Origin: Paramecium sonneborni
Taxonomy: Eukaryota > Ciliophora > Oligohymenophorea > Peniculida > Parameciidae
Direction: 5' to 3'
Assembly (NCBI GenBank): GCA_905182985.1
Contig: CAJJDN010000051.1
Coordinates: 486,634 to 550,633, forward strand
DNA: 64,000 nucleotides
The position numbers and the translations under genes were made by a program. Below are positions 51,879 through 64,000 of the stretch, piece by piece. The first letter of the stretch is position 1. Each line of letters opens with the position of its first letter. The notes beneath the pieces are model-generated. The model saw only the letters and a program-made list of their open reading frames with translations. It searched no databases and had not been told where the DNA came from.

Positions 51879-52160
51879 ATATAATACTTTTATTAATAAT
51901 TTTAAGATCTTTAATTTATCATAAATTATTTAAGACTATTTCTAAATTTATTAGAGAATAAAAAAAATAATTTAAATTTATAAAATTCCGAAAATGAGAA
52001 TATGATTATAAATTTCTTTGTTTCATGAACTATATAATTTTAGGAGATAATATTTTTGAAAATTTAGAAGCAATATGGCAGAACAATAAAATTAATCTAA
52101 AATAATGTTCAATTTTTTTTGTTTGTTTAAAAATAATTAAAAATATTAATTATTTAAATT

Positions 52161-55011
52161 ATGGCATCTATTAATTATTTAACTTTAAGGCCAGAATAAG
52201 CTTATAAAATTTATGATGGTACACTAACTCCATGAATAAATTTAGACTACGTTAAGGAAGGAAAGAATAATGATGCTATATTGATCCTATTTAGATATTT
52301 ATCTAGTTTTGGCTAAAGAACTAGAAAAACTACAACTTCCTATCAAGATTAAGGAGATGTGAGTGTGGCAAGTAATATTTAATATCTTTATAAATTGATG
52401 GTAAAATTATTAAAGAATTCTTTAGCAAGCTTATATTGATTTAAGATTATTTGTAGGAGTCAATTAACCAGATGAATAGAATTAATTAAAAGAAGTTTTT
52501 AAAGCATATAGATAAATGACATAACATAATCACTTTGATGCTTTTGCTGACATTTTGAAAGAATATTTAGTAAAAGTAGAAAAGATTTTTAATGATAAAG
52601 TAAAATAATATGATGCAGAAGAAGTAAAGAATAATATTGAATTTTGTAGCTTAAAAAATTGCCATTTGTTGGATAATTATCTTATGAAGAGCCAGCTGAA
52701 GAATTGCTGTATCTATCTTTTGATCCTGAAGCTAAATAATAAAAAGATTAATAAAAGTCTTGTTTAAGATTATTATGGGAAACTTATAGAACAGTAATGG
52801 AGAATGTAAAATGGAATGAGAAATTAGAAGATGTTTATTTTGAAATTTTAAAGAAAGTGAGTGAATTTTGTTTGAAATATAAACGTAAGGCTGAATTTCA
52901 ATGGTTCTGTGATTAAACAAATAGGTTATTATTATATATGATAGCTTTATAGATTTGTTTTGGATTTAAATGAAAGAGAATTAGACATAAAACGAAATCC
53001 TACTCATGTAGATTTGACTAAACCAGCTACAAATGATAAACATGTTAATGCTATATTTGATATTGTTAAAACAGCTATGGCTTTAGATATGTAATCAGAA
53101 GCTTCAAAGACTTTAGAAACTGTTATGGTACTTAAATCAATGAGAAGAGGTAATTTTAAAGCATCATATTTAATGTTATATTATGATTTACTTTCTTAAA
53201 TATTTTAGAAATCTGGTCATTGTTTATTCTAAGCTTTTTCTTATTATAATCACTATTTAGCATTTAAAAAGAAACCAGTTTAAACATAAGAAGAAATTAA
53301 AAGCAAAAATGCTGAAATTAATGAAAAATTATCTCATTTAGTATTGTCTGTATTAGTAATACCATTATTAAGTGGTGATTTTAATCCAAGAGATAGAACA
53401 ACTACTTTATTTGAAAAAGGAACTAAAATACCAACAAGAGATGATTTATTAAAAATTCTAGGAGAAATGAATGCTGTGAAATTTGTTTAACCAATAATAT
53501 AAAAAGTTTATTTATTATTGGAAAATTAATAAGATTTATTAACAGTTTCTGATTAAGCTAATCAAGTTTTTACTGAATTAAGATAAAATGAAAAATATTT
53601 ATTCTTTATTCCTTTACTTGAAGAGAATCTTGTTGGATAAGTACTTAAAAGCATTTCTAGAATATATAGAACAATTAAATTAGATTAATTAAAAGACTTA
53701 TTAAAATTTACTAATTCTGAAACTATATTTTAAACTTTGATTTATTCTAATTCAAATAAATTTATAAGTTGTAAAGTGGATTTTTAGTCATAAATAGTAT
53801 CCTTTAATTCTAATCAAATATCTAATGATTAATAAATATTGCCAACAGTACTATTAAATTTGTAACCTTAAAGAGTAATTTAAGATCCAATTGAATAAGC
53901 TAAAAAATAACTTGATTCATCAAATCTAGTTATTTTAACAAGATAATAGACTTTAAAAAATTTGAATAGATTGGCAGATCCAGATCTTATAAAGAAGAAA
54001 GTTGAGGAAGATAATTAAAAAGTGATATAAGAAATGAAAGAATAAAGAAGATAAGATGATGAGAGAAAAAAGTTTGAATAAGAAAGAATAGCTGAAATGG
54101 AAGCAAAGAAAGCTAAAGAAATATCTATTAGATAAAAGTTATTGCAAGATATCATTAAATTAAAAGGAGGTAAATATGTTACATTTGAAATTAATGGAGA
54201 AAGAAAAAAAATAGAATTATTAAAGGATTATCATTTATTAAATATAGACACAGGAATTTTGTAGGATATAAAAAAGAAATTTGAGGAAGAAGCAAAGAAA
54301 GGAGCTGATGATAAATATTTAAGGACATTTAAAAAGAATGATTATATTGAAAGAGAAAGAGCAATAATGGAATCAAAGATTATAACTAGTTGGCCAGAAG
54401 ATAATATTGAAGAGACATAAAAAAAGCATCAAGAATAATATTAAGCAAATTTAAAGTTAAAAGATAGTTTAACTGATGCATTTAAATTTCATGATCAAAT
54501 TTTATTGGAGAAAAAATAGCTAAAAGAATAAGAACTTTAAGAACAGATAGAATAATTTAAAACAGAAACTACATAAAAATTCAAAAAATAAATCTTATTA
54601 AAAGCTATTTAATTGAAATAAGAAGAAGAAAAAATAAAAGAAGAAGAAAAAAGAAAGGAGGAGGAAAAAAGAAAGGAGGAAGAAAAAAGAAAGAAAGAAT
54701 TAGAAGATAAGGAAAGAGTTAATAAGATCGCACAAAATACAATTATAAGAAGTAATATATCTTCCCAAACTGTATAATAAACAAATGATTAAGTCCCTTA
54801 ATAATCGGGAATATCAAGAAGTTAAATGAATTCAAAAAATTAAGGTGATCCTCAGAGCAAACCTACAACATAAATTTCCAGAAATACAGGAGCATCTTTA
54901 TAATAATAACAATAAGAATAGCCATAATAATAATAACCATAATAGCAATATAAGTAAACATAATAATCAACAACAAATCAAGGGAATAAATTTTAGAGAA
55001 GTAATAAATGA
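52161..55011 (+). CDS. EIF3A: translation initiation factor eIF3 subunit A
   Basis: 914 aa with introns at 52219-52245 (27 nt), 52401-52425 (25), 52624-52649 (26) and 52925-52952 (28, GTT start). The N-terminus RPEQAYKIYDDYVKEGKNND matches the eIF3a start R-P-E-x-A-L-x-R-A-x-E. The segment LRLLWETYRTVMENVKWNEK, then FCLKYKRKAEFQWFCD, matches the conserved PCI-upstream region, and the PCI domain follows. The C-terminal third is the usual highly charged helical part with KEEEKRKEEEKRK repeats, ending in a poly-Gln/Asn tail. eIF3a is the core scaffold of eIF3 on the 40S ribosome. The protein is shorter than in animals because the long C-terminal repeat region is reduced. Confidence 0.9.
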
Positions 55012-55327
55012 AAAATAATACATTAAGTTTTATCTAAAAGAGTCTTTACAATATTATATTTTTATTATAAATTTTATTCTGTATAGGTATTAAATTCTTA
55101 CATATTTTATCTTTAATTAGATCTAAAAATATTAGATTAATTCAAAAATTTATTAATTTAATTAACAATAATCATTTTAATCTATCATTTGTTTTTACTT
55201 AAATATCTTATTGCTTTGTATAAGATGCATTATTTAATATCTAACACTATAAATAATTATTGCTACTCCTCAGAAAGATTATCTTCCTTATCTCCTAAGC
55301 AATATTGTCTTAAATAACTATGTAATA
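55012..55327. other. convergent intergenic DNA
   Basis: 316 bp between two stop codons; AT-rich, nothing recognisable. Confidence 0.45.
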
Positions 55328-57857
55328 TCAATATTCCTAATAATTTACTAATAGTCTACCTTAAAGCCAATTTATAAATTTTAATAAAGGAGAACTAAGC
55401 TTTGCTAAGGCTATTAAATCAAATTTTGGACTTTTCAAAATTTATTTTATTAAATTCACTTTATGTCTGGATAAGGTTTCTGGAGAAAAATCTTAAATTT
55501 ATGACCAAGCATTTTGTTGAAGTAGAAAAGATTTTAAAATTACCCAATTATTAGAATTGCTCTTATATAAAAGATCAAATAAAATTAAAAGAGGCCTACA
55601 ATAAATTTCAAAAGCTTATGTTGGATGATTAAATGCCTTCAATTCACTAAAATCATTTATTGTAAATTATTAAACTAATTATACTGCTTTATCCTTTTGT
55701 AAACCAAGTTTTGGTCTCAGGTTTTAAATGCTTAGAAGAGATTATTTATTTTATTTCTCAAAATTTCTAATTATATTTGCTTCATTCTCTATTCTTATTT
55801 ATAAATGAGTCAGATATAGTTTTTTCGATTATGATGATGTACAAGCAAAGTTTATTAAATCAGAGTAGGTAATATAATTTAAGATTTTAGTTGTAAAAAT
55901 TGAATCATATTAGAAATAATCCCTTTCCGGACTTTTCTCTATTAAAAATATATTCATGCTTTCGAATATTGCTGTAATTTCTGTTAAAATCTCAAGAGTT
56001 CTCTCCCTTGAATCTAGACTACTTTTAAAATTAGAGTAAACTTAAAAAAATTATTAATTTAACCTTTAAGCTATTTCTTATTTTTAATTTTAGTCAAAAT
56101 ACTCTAAAGATTTATTTATAATGTTTCTCATGTTTGAAGTTGTTAATTTACCCATTTTGAATAGAATATTTAAATATTTTAGACATTCATGGTATAAATA
56201 AACAACTGTTTCATTAGAGTCAAATTAAGTAGGCAATATTGTTTGTTAGATAATAATAAAAAGTTTTAAGTACAAGTATAATGGATAAAGAATTTAAAAA
56301 TTATATGAAATTTTTGGATTGTTTTACACAAGAGTACTGAGATTTTATAATGCATGGGCAGCTAGTTAAATTGACTGCTTTGTTTTATTAAAAGGATTTA
56401 AGTGAGTTTTAGTAATTCTTAATAATTGTTTTTTTGCTAAAATGCTTCTAAGATTATTAAGACCATGCAACTAAGAATAAGCTGTATTGACATAGAAAGT
56501 AAATTCATCATCACATTGTTTAATATATTCAAAATTGTTAAATTGAACTAATTCCTAATGTTTATCAATTAACAAAGTAAAAGCCATATCAAATAAAGGA
56601 TTAAAAAATCCTAGCTCACTTTAATATTGTTTATCTCTTTATAATTACCTATTCTAATAAAGTTTTGAAAATTCAAAAGCTTATATGCTGAATATTAACC
56701 TATCTTCTAATAACAATTCACTTTCAATTTTAAACTATTTATTAATTAATCTAGACTACAATAAAGTATTATCATCACAATAAGTTAAACAAAGAACTAA
56801 AATACTAATCCTATTTTGATAAAATTTGCTATCAGATAAACTTTATGTTTCTAGACTAATCTTATTTGTTGAAAAATTTAGAAATAGTTAAAATTTTTAA
56901 TCCTAATGAATTACTTTTTTCCAAAAATTGATTAAATCTGAATGATACTTATAATAATATGAAATCTAATTAAATTAATGATGTTCACTTTAAGCGGCAC
57001 TTCCTATTGTAAAAATATTTTCTAAATAATATAATGAAATTAAAGATTAACATAAAATTATCGTATTATGTAATTCAATTGAAAATTTTTTAGCGATTTT
57101 TTCATCAATTCCATTAAATTAATCAATATTTTAAATGATATTTTCATATTTTAAACTTTGCTTAATATTTATTTTTTTAAATTATTCAAAATACGAAGTA
57201 TTAGTTTTTCTTTATCCTTAGAAGATTAATAACAAAACTTCAAAAATATTTTCATATTATTAGGGAATTGAACGAACTTTCTTCAAGACTTCAAAGTCTT
57301 TATAATACTTTTAGATATTCTTTTTAGCTTAAATGTGATCGAATTCAAACCATTTAGCTTTTGGTAAGAATGAATACAAATAGTCTTTTAATGAAGAAAG
57401 GTAGTATGAAGAAAATAAATGATGGGCCAATGATTTTTCTTCTTTAACTAAATATTATTTCACATATTGCTTTATTGCTTCTTAAATAATGGAGTTTACA
57501 CCTCTAAATGATATAAGATCTTTAAGGTTTAGATATGGCAATATTAACTAACTAAGAATTAAAATATACCTCTTGTAAACATTCCCTTGAAAATATTTCT
57601 TTACATTAAGGAGTTTGTACTTTAGTAATAATTTAACTAGAAGTCCTTTTATTTTTAATAGTTTTTTAAACACTTTCATCTTTAGAGTAATCTACATATT
57701 TGAATTATGATTGCTCTTATTTCTAAAGTTTTTCTATCTGTGAAGCAGTATCAATAAGTGTCTAAGCAAGTGAAGATGAAACAGCTGAATTTGCTTTTAA
57801 TTCTTGATGGAGCTAGATAATTATACTTACTGATTGATGGAGCAGTTAATTTTTCAT
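55328..57857 (-). CDS. large helical protein ending in a dynein-stalk-like region
   Basis: 835 aa with one clear 22-nt intron (57548-57569); an 18-nt in-frame GTAAGT...CTAG stretch at codons 10-15 could be another. The protein is helical throughout, with no membrane segment and no P-loop. The C-terminal 150 residues read V-Q-Q-F-T-I-N-D-F-S-E-L-K-A-F-N-H-P, then a long helix and W-V-I-L-K-S-F, followed by S-P-E-T-L-S-R-H-K-V-N-L-I-K-Q. This follows the order of the dynein heavy-chain stalk (D-I-x-E-I-K-S-x-x-x-P, then W-x-x-A-K-K-L-L, then K-L-x-K-Y). No AAA+ module exists before or after it. The stalk resemblance is by eye and may be a coincidence of helical sequence. Confidence 0.5.
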
Positions 57858-57893
57858 GATTTATTTTAATAAAAGAATAATTATTATAATATT

Positions 57894-58865
57894 TCATTGA
57901 TTTTATTATAAAATATCAACGAATTCACTAATGAAGGTATTAATCCATTTAGAATAATATTCAATAGATTCCACTTAATCTTTGTAAAAATTAGAGCTAA
58001 AATTAGGGAGACTCACACTATAATTTGATTTGAAATATAGAAATGCTTTTTGTGGATCATTTTCCTATCATACAATTAATTGAAATACAATTTGATTCAA
58101 AAGCTCTAAATCATCGTATAATAGTTCCTAAATCAATTACATATTGAAAATCATCTAATGATTTTTTTTGTCAGCCTTTAATTTATCAACAATAAATTCG
58201 ACTATATTTGAGTCTTCTTCTTAAATATTAGCTAAACAAAAATCAAAACATTCAACAATAACTTTAAATGTATAAAGAAATTGTGGAGATAAGTATTTAA
58301 TGAGTGACAATAGACCTTTTTTAGCTTCAGCTGAAACATTTTATAGCTTTAAGTCTATTTGATCTCCATTGTTATTAGATAAAAATAAATATGTAGTTTT
58401 TTCTGAGTATCCTAAATGCTTCAAAACAGCCGTATTTTTTTCCTTATTTGATTATTATATACATACCTATAGCTTTTTCTTGAATTCTTTCTTAAATTTT
58501 TTATACAGTTTTATATTAGGCTTTTCAAAAACTTCTATAAACCTTTTCTTATCATCCTCTGCTGGTTTCCCTGTTTTAATTTTAAGAATCATATTTCCTT
58601 TATTGCACAAATAAATTAAACATTTCATGGATAATTTAGTACAAAACCATACGTCTATCATATTGGTCTCGATAAATTATTTTTGCTAATCCGATAGTTC
58701 AGATATTTAGGGATTTCCTGGTCTTCCAGAGCCAAAATTAATGGATTTTCGTTCTTTCTTTTTAATTTTCTTAGATTTTTTGCTTGCAGAAGACGATGAA
58801 ATCTCATGTTTGATTACTGATTCTTCACTACTCGATAAATTTACAGAAACTTTAAGGTTAGACAT
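57894..58865 (-). CDS. uncharacterised helical protein
   Basis: 307 aa with introns at 58443-58466 (24 nt, AAG end) and 58065-58088 (24 nt). The first 60 residues are Ser/Lys-rich with a basic run (SKKSKKIKKKERK) that could be a nuclear signal. Then there is a globular-looking region with several Cys (residues about 75-100) and a helical C-terminal half ending in QQNQ. It sits 36 bp upstream of the dynein-stalk-like gene on the same strand, and the reading frame of the two is the same across the TGA, so a fused gene is conceivable but not supported. Family unknown. Confidence 0.55.
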
Positions 58866-59079
58866 TTTTAATTAATAAGTTTAATGATAATTATCTATCT
58901 AAATTATAAAGTATAGTGTTATAATAATAAGGGGGATGGGGGTAATAAAAAACTAGTTTATTTTAAATAATGTAATAACTATTGTCATGTTTAGTATTTT
59001 TGATTCAAATCACTTTTAGAATTATTTGTTTAAATGAAAAAGAAATCATTGTATTACAATTAAAATTTAATAATATAAA

Positions 59080-59484
59080 ATGAAAAATTCGATAAAATAT
59101 ATTTGTTTGCTTGATTCAAAAAATACTCCTATAATAAATAGGAATTATGAAAACTTTGATGAATCTTTTATTGAATTAATAATCAATACATAATGTGATT
59201 TAATTGAATTAGCTTATCAGATTTCACCAAATAATGGTTATATGGGTTAAATAGGGATTTTAAATGAATTGAAAATATTTGGATTCATGAGTATGACTGA
59301 GAACAAAATAATAATGATATGCACAAAAGAAGAAAAGAGACCTAAGGATCTTTTGAAAAGCATCTATGATTTGTATCGTTCATATATTTTGAATCCCTTT
59401 TTTGATGAAACAAATCTATAAGATCTATCTAAAAGGATTGATGATTGTGTTAATTTTTATAATCATAATAACAATGATGAATGA
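59080..59484 (+). CDS. TRAPPC2L: TRAPP complex subunit 2-like (TRAPPC2L)
   Basis: 134 aa, one exon. It follows the longin-type fold of the sedlin family: an initial strand YICLLDSKNTPIINRNY, the central amphipathic helix, a LKIFGFMSMTENKIIMIC beta-hairpin, and the closing helix LKSIYDLYRSYILNPFFD, which matches the family's F-x-x-L-H-x-x-Y-x-x-x-x-x-N-P-F-Y. Length agrees with human TRAPPC2L (about 140 aa). The complex acts as a Rab1 exchange factor in ER-Golgi traffic. TRAPPC2 (sedlin) is the alternative; the N-terminal N-x-P-I/L-Y pattern favours the 2L form. Confidence 0.75.
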
Positions 59485-59530
59485 AAGTAGATAATATTAA
59501 TAAAAAAATAATTGAATTTTATAAAAATTA

Positions 59531-61962
59531 ATGAATGCACAATTGCTTCACTATAAATTGGAATAATTAGAGGTTAAGGGTAGTTCAAAATTCGAAGTAG
59601 TTTTTGCTGCTCCAGATACTTAATAAGAATAATATTCAAGATTTACTTTGAGAGCATGGTGGATAGTATTATAGGCTCATCGTGATAAACCTTATGCAAC
59701 TAGAATGGATTTGTATGAGAGAGCTTTTAAATACATTCCAAATTGTTATAAATTATGGTTCAATTATTTGAAAGAACAACTTGAAGATTTGGGAGGTAGA
59801 AGCACATTTTTATCAAATAAATTTGAAGAAATGATCACATATTTTGAAAGAGCATTAATTTATATGCATAAAATGCCTAATTTATGGTTGATGTATGCTG
59901 AATACAGTGCATCATTGTAGAAATATACACATACTAGAAATGTGTATGATAGAGCTTTATAATCATTACCAGTCACATAACATCATAGAATTTGGAAAGC
60001 ATATTGCTAATGGGTATGAATTCTAATTATTTTTGAGATTTCAAAAACAGATTCAATAAAAACTGCTATTTCAATCTATAATAGATATATTAAGATAAAT
60101 CCAGATTATAAAGAAGAATATTTAGATTATCTTGTATCAAAGAAACTTTGGGGATAAGCATGTTAAATTTTAGTTGATATTTTAAATGATGATCAATTTA
60201 ATTCTTCTAGTGGAAAAACTAAATATGATTTTATGAAATATTTATGTGAAATAATTGCTAGACATCCTAATGATTTACCAATAGATGCAGCATCAATAAT
60301 GAAATTTGGAATCAAGAAATATTCAGATGAAATTGGATAATTATGGATAAAATTGGCTGATTATTATATTAAAACAGGATAATTTGAATAAGCAAGAGAT
60401 ACTTTTGAAGATGCAGTTAATAATGTATTAACAGTTAAAGATTTCAGTTTGGTTTTTAATGCATATGTTAAATATGAAGAAACAATTATATAAATGTTAG
60501 AAGATTTTGATGAAAATGATGAAAATTAAGATGATATTGATGATACAATTTTATCAACTAAATTGGATTAATTATTAAAAATAAAATCATCATAAGATGA
60601 TGAAGTTTAAATAGAAGATGAATTATTATTAAAAATGGATAGATTAGATGAATTATTAGAAAGAAGACCAATTTTATTAAATTCATGTATATTGAGATAA
60701 AATAAATATAATGTTGAAGAATGGTTAAAAAGAATTGAATTAGTTAAAGGTGATGAAAGAATGGCTTTAAAAACATTTACTGAAGCACTTGAAATTGTTG
60801 AACCAAATTTAGCTGATAATGGAAAGTTAAGTGATATTTGGGTTGCTTATGCTAAATATTATAGAGATAAAGGAGATTGGAAAACTTGTAATTAAATCTT
60901 TCATAAGGGATCAAAAATTGAATTTAAAAATATTGAAGAACATGTTAATTTATGGTCTTAATGGGTTGAAATATTACTTTTAGATGGATTTATAAATGAT
61001 TCCCTTACTGTAATTAAGTAAGGATTATTTAAAAAGTATGTTAAAAAATTAGATAAAATGACACCATCTGAAATGGTTCCATATTCTTTATAATTATGGC
61101 AATTATATCTTGATTTAGAAAGAAACTTTGGAAATTTTAAATCATTAAGAGCAGCCTATAAACGTATGGTTGAACTTAAAGTAGTAACTCCATTTATTAT
61201 AATTAATTATGCTTAACTTTTAGAAGATAATGCATTTTATGAAGAATCATTTAAAGTATTTGAGGCTGGAGTTTAATTATTTGATTGGCCTGCATTATAT
61301 GATTTGTGGATTGTTTATATTACTAAGTTTATATAAAGGTATTGTGGATAAAAAATAGAAAGAACAAGAAATCTATTTGAAACTGTAATTGAATAAGTAC
61401 CAAAAGATGTATAATTTAATATTTTTAATTAGAAAAATCGTATATTTTATTTAATGTATGGAGAATTTGAAGAATAATATGGATTATTAAATCATGCAAT
61501 TGAAATCTATGATCGAATGGTCTTTAATGTTGAATACCAAGATAAAATGGAAGCGTAATAATAAATATATTTTAATTTAGATACAACATATATATAGCTA
61601 AGGTAGCTTTATATTTAGGAATTACTAAAACAAGACCTGTTTTTGAGAGTGCAATTGAAAACTTATAAGAGGCCGAATTAATTTAGATGGGATTAAGATT
61701 AGCTTAATTAGAGAGAAAATTTGGAGAAATTGACAGAGCAAGGGCTGTTTATATACATATATCTTAATTCAGTGATCCTAGATTTGATGATTTTGGATTA
61801 TGGAAAACTTGGGAGAATTTCGAATTACATCATGGAAATGAAGATACTTATAAAGAATTCAGAAGAATCTCTAAAAGTGTAGTAGCTAAATTCAGTTTAA
61901 TGCCACCAGATCCTAAAAAAATAAAAGAGAGAGTTGAGAAAGGATAATTGGGGTAAGCATGA
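59531..61962 (+). CDS. SYF1: pre-mRNA-splicing factor SYF1/XAB2 (HAT repeats)
   Basis: 785 aa with introns at 60014-60037 (24 nt, GAG end), 61409-61432 (24) and 61555-61580 (26). HAT (half-a-TPR) repeats run through the whole chain: YERAFKYIPNCYKLWFNYLK, FERALIYMHKMPNLWLMYAE and VYDRALQSLPVTQHHRIWKA near the start, and GLRLAQLERKFGEIDRARAV, then FGLWKTWENFELHHGNED at the end. The LPVTQHHRIW and FELHHGNEDT blocks are diagnostic for SYF1/XAB2, a member of the NineTeen/Intron-binding complex. An acidic insertion (around residue 330) is peculiar to this copy. The protein also acts in transcription-coupled repair in animals. With PLRG1, it is the second Prp19-associated factor within 12 kb. Confidence 0.92.
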
Positions 61963-62059
61963 AAGAATTATTATTTTTAAATTCAAATTTTATTTTAATA
62001 TGAATAAAAAGAATAAGTAAATATTTGATATATATTATAATATAAAATTTACAGTTAAT

Positions 62060-64000
62060 ATGGAAGTGATCAATTAAAAATGCCATAAGTATAGTGAAGG
62101 ATGGTCTGAGAGAGAATTATTAGCTAAATAAAGTATAAAACTATTTGAGTTTTTAGAATTGTCAACTAAATTAACAATTTTAACTTTACTTTTCGCAATT
62201 GCATTAATAATAATATCATTAATATTTTTTAATAAGTATTCTTTTATTATAATGATGTTATCATTAACATCTGCAATATTCTCTTTGATATTATGTGTAA
62301 TAATCTAAGCTAATTTGCATTTTAGGGTATCATATTTTATTGGTTTAATACAACCACTGTAAAAACATAAGATGATTATCAATAATCACATGAAGTGTTG
62401 GTTCTGGACTAAAGATTTTCCATTGCAGTATTTTTGGGATCCTTCATAAATATTTTATTTAACTGTTTTTTATTGGTGTTGATTGTTTTTTGGTATAGGA
62501 TAGGCAAAGATTTTTATTTAGCAAAGCATTATGATAGTTAAACAACTCCATCTTCATATATGAGTTATTACAGTTATGGATTGTATATAGCAATACCAAT
62601 TTTAATTATAATTAGTTTAATGTTAATGTATGTAGCATTTACTAGTTATGTCACTATTTAATAGAAGAATTAATTACGAGTATGTATCTATGTCTTTTCT
62701 TTAACAACAATAATAATCGCTTCATTTACTATTCTTTATACAAATTAAGTATTATCAGATTTAACAATCCCATACGCTCCTGTTTCATCAAATCATACAT
62801 TCACTATATTTTAGATTTTAGCTGTTGGAATAATAATCGCAGCTTTTATAGCATTTTTTTTAACTTTCCTTTATAGATAGGATATATTTGAAACTGTAGG
62901 TTATGCTAATTTAATAATAATATTTTTGATTGCTGCTTGTTCTTTTCATGTAATTAGACTTAGTGAATAAGTCAGAACTACTTATATAAATGAATGCAAT
63001 TAATAAATGAGAAATACGCATGAAAGTTGGATAAAAGAAAATGCATAATGCAATAAATATTTAGAAAACAATGTTTGTGATCCTCAAAACTAAGCTATTT
63101 CATGGGAAACAAATTCAACTTAGAAATGTTTAAATATATCTTGTTGTAATGCTTTTTCTGATTCAATGTCATCAAATTTATTCAAAGCTGGATTTTCAAT
63201 CTTATTACTTGTAATTAGTGGATATGCTTTATCTATGGCATTGTTATAAGTTGATACAACTTTTAAAGTTTAATAAATACCAAATAGAACTTTAGATTGG
63301 ATATTTGTATTACTTGCAATTATCATTATTATATTTTCATTTCTTTTAGTGTTTACTGTACCTAAATTACCTCCTTTAATTGATAATGTGATTATTGAGA
63401 ATCAAAAAGTAATCCAAGCTAATAAAAGTCCTCTTGTATATCCAACTGGAATTGAAAATGTAACTGGATGTGAACCTTTCATGAATATTTACAAATAACA
63501 AAATGATAATAAAGATATTGAATTAAAAGGAAAATCTAGAGTGACAATTTTGGCCCCTAAAATGTAAGTTGTTGTGACAGAATATGTCAATTCTCCAAAT
63601 ATATCATATATCCCGAAATTGATGATTAAAAATATTCTATATCCTTAAGCAAATGATGTTACAGATGGAATGTTTGGAGTTTAAGGAAACAAAGATGAAA
63701 TTAAAAATATTTTACAAAATCATGTTCAAATTTGTAGCTAAGGAGATAAAAAAATACAAGTTGATATTTATGAAATTGAAACTGCCACAAACAATAGGTT
63801 ATTATGGTAATAGCATAGAAACCATTAAGAAGAAAAAAGTTTCTCTTAGAATTAAAAAGAATACATAAATAATCTTAAATTTACAAATCTTTAAGTTAAT
63901 ATTATTGACATCTAAACTGGATAAGAATTAAATGATGTCATTTTATATTTCTATAAAAATGAAGACGATTGTGGAAAAATTAAGCCAATTCCATCTAGAT
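62060..64000 (+). CDS. multi-pass membrane protein with Cys-rich loop (truncated by window)
   Basis: Open from ATG 62060 past the window edge, more than 630 aa, with one 23-nt intron (62476-62498). At least eight hydrophobic segments are spread between residues 35 and 450. An extracellular-type loop between two of them holds about six Cys, including a CC pair (NISCCNAF), as in disulfide-bonded loops of tetraspanin-like proteins. After the last helix there is a long hydrophilic tail that continues beyond 64000. I do not recognise the family. Confidence 0.6.

Noticed and set aside
1..64000. Bacterial or viral origin of the window
   Set aside because: Short GT-AG introns, TAA/TAG as glutamine, and eukaryotic genes (NDUFS8, eIF3a, PLRG1, SYF1) exclude it.

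Overview
The window is protein-coding macronuclear DNA from a ciliate, most likely Paramecium or a close relative. Three things show this. TAA and TAG sit throughout conserved reading frames where glutamine is expected, and only TGA ends genes. Introns are tiny: 19-31 nt in nearly all cases, many exactly 25 nt, starting GTA or GTT. The DNA is very AT-rich and gene-dense, with convergent genes as little as 17 bp apart. I see no telomeric repeat, rRNA, tRNA, transposon or CRISPR. All gene models come from hand translation with this code; splice sites were chosen to restore frame and, where possible, family alignment.

Layout. 0.2-8.9 kb: one giant multi-pass surface protein (cysteine-rich modules, beta-helix-like repeats, C-terminal membrane domain). 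9.1-17.1 kb: a cyclin H-like protein, a membralin-like membrane protein, a coiled-coil protein, an EamA-type transporter and a small unknown protein. 17.2-28.5 kb: mostly minus-strand ciliary or centrosomal-looking genes (leucine-rich-repeat proteins, long coiled coils, a CFAP97-like protein), interrupted by a Mei2-like RNA-binding protein. 28.3-38.2 kb: an assembly problem zone. Single Ns at 29706, 34269 and 36693 are each flanked by exact long duplications, so contigs that overlap were laid end to end. A kinase gene, a small-protein pair, a 160-aa gene and a phosphate-transporter gene therefore appear two or three times; about 5 kb is redundant.

38.7-49.1 kb: a Tiny-macrocysts/TmcB-like PAS membrane protein, mitochondrial complex I subunit NDUFS8, a decayed DnaJ gene, and a cyclic-nucleotide-type K+ channel. 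49.1-62 kb: core eukaryotic machinery, namely splicing factors PLRG1 and SYF1/XAB2, eIF3a and TRAPPC2L, plus three uncharacterised proteins, one of which ends in a region resembling the dynein heavy-chain stalk without any motor. 62-64 kb: a multi-pass membrane protein that runs off the window.

Genes are independent monocistronic units; there is no operon logic. The conserved genes (NDUFS8, Mei2-like, PLRG1, SYF1, eIF3a) act as internal controls for splicing. They show that this genome uses AAG, CAG and GAG 3' splice sites as well as TAG.
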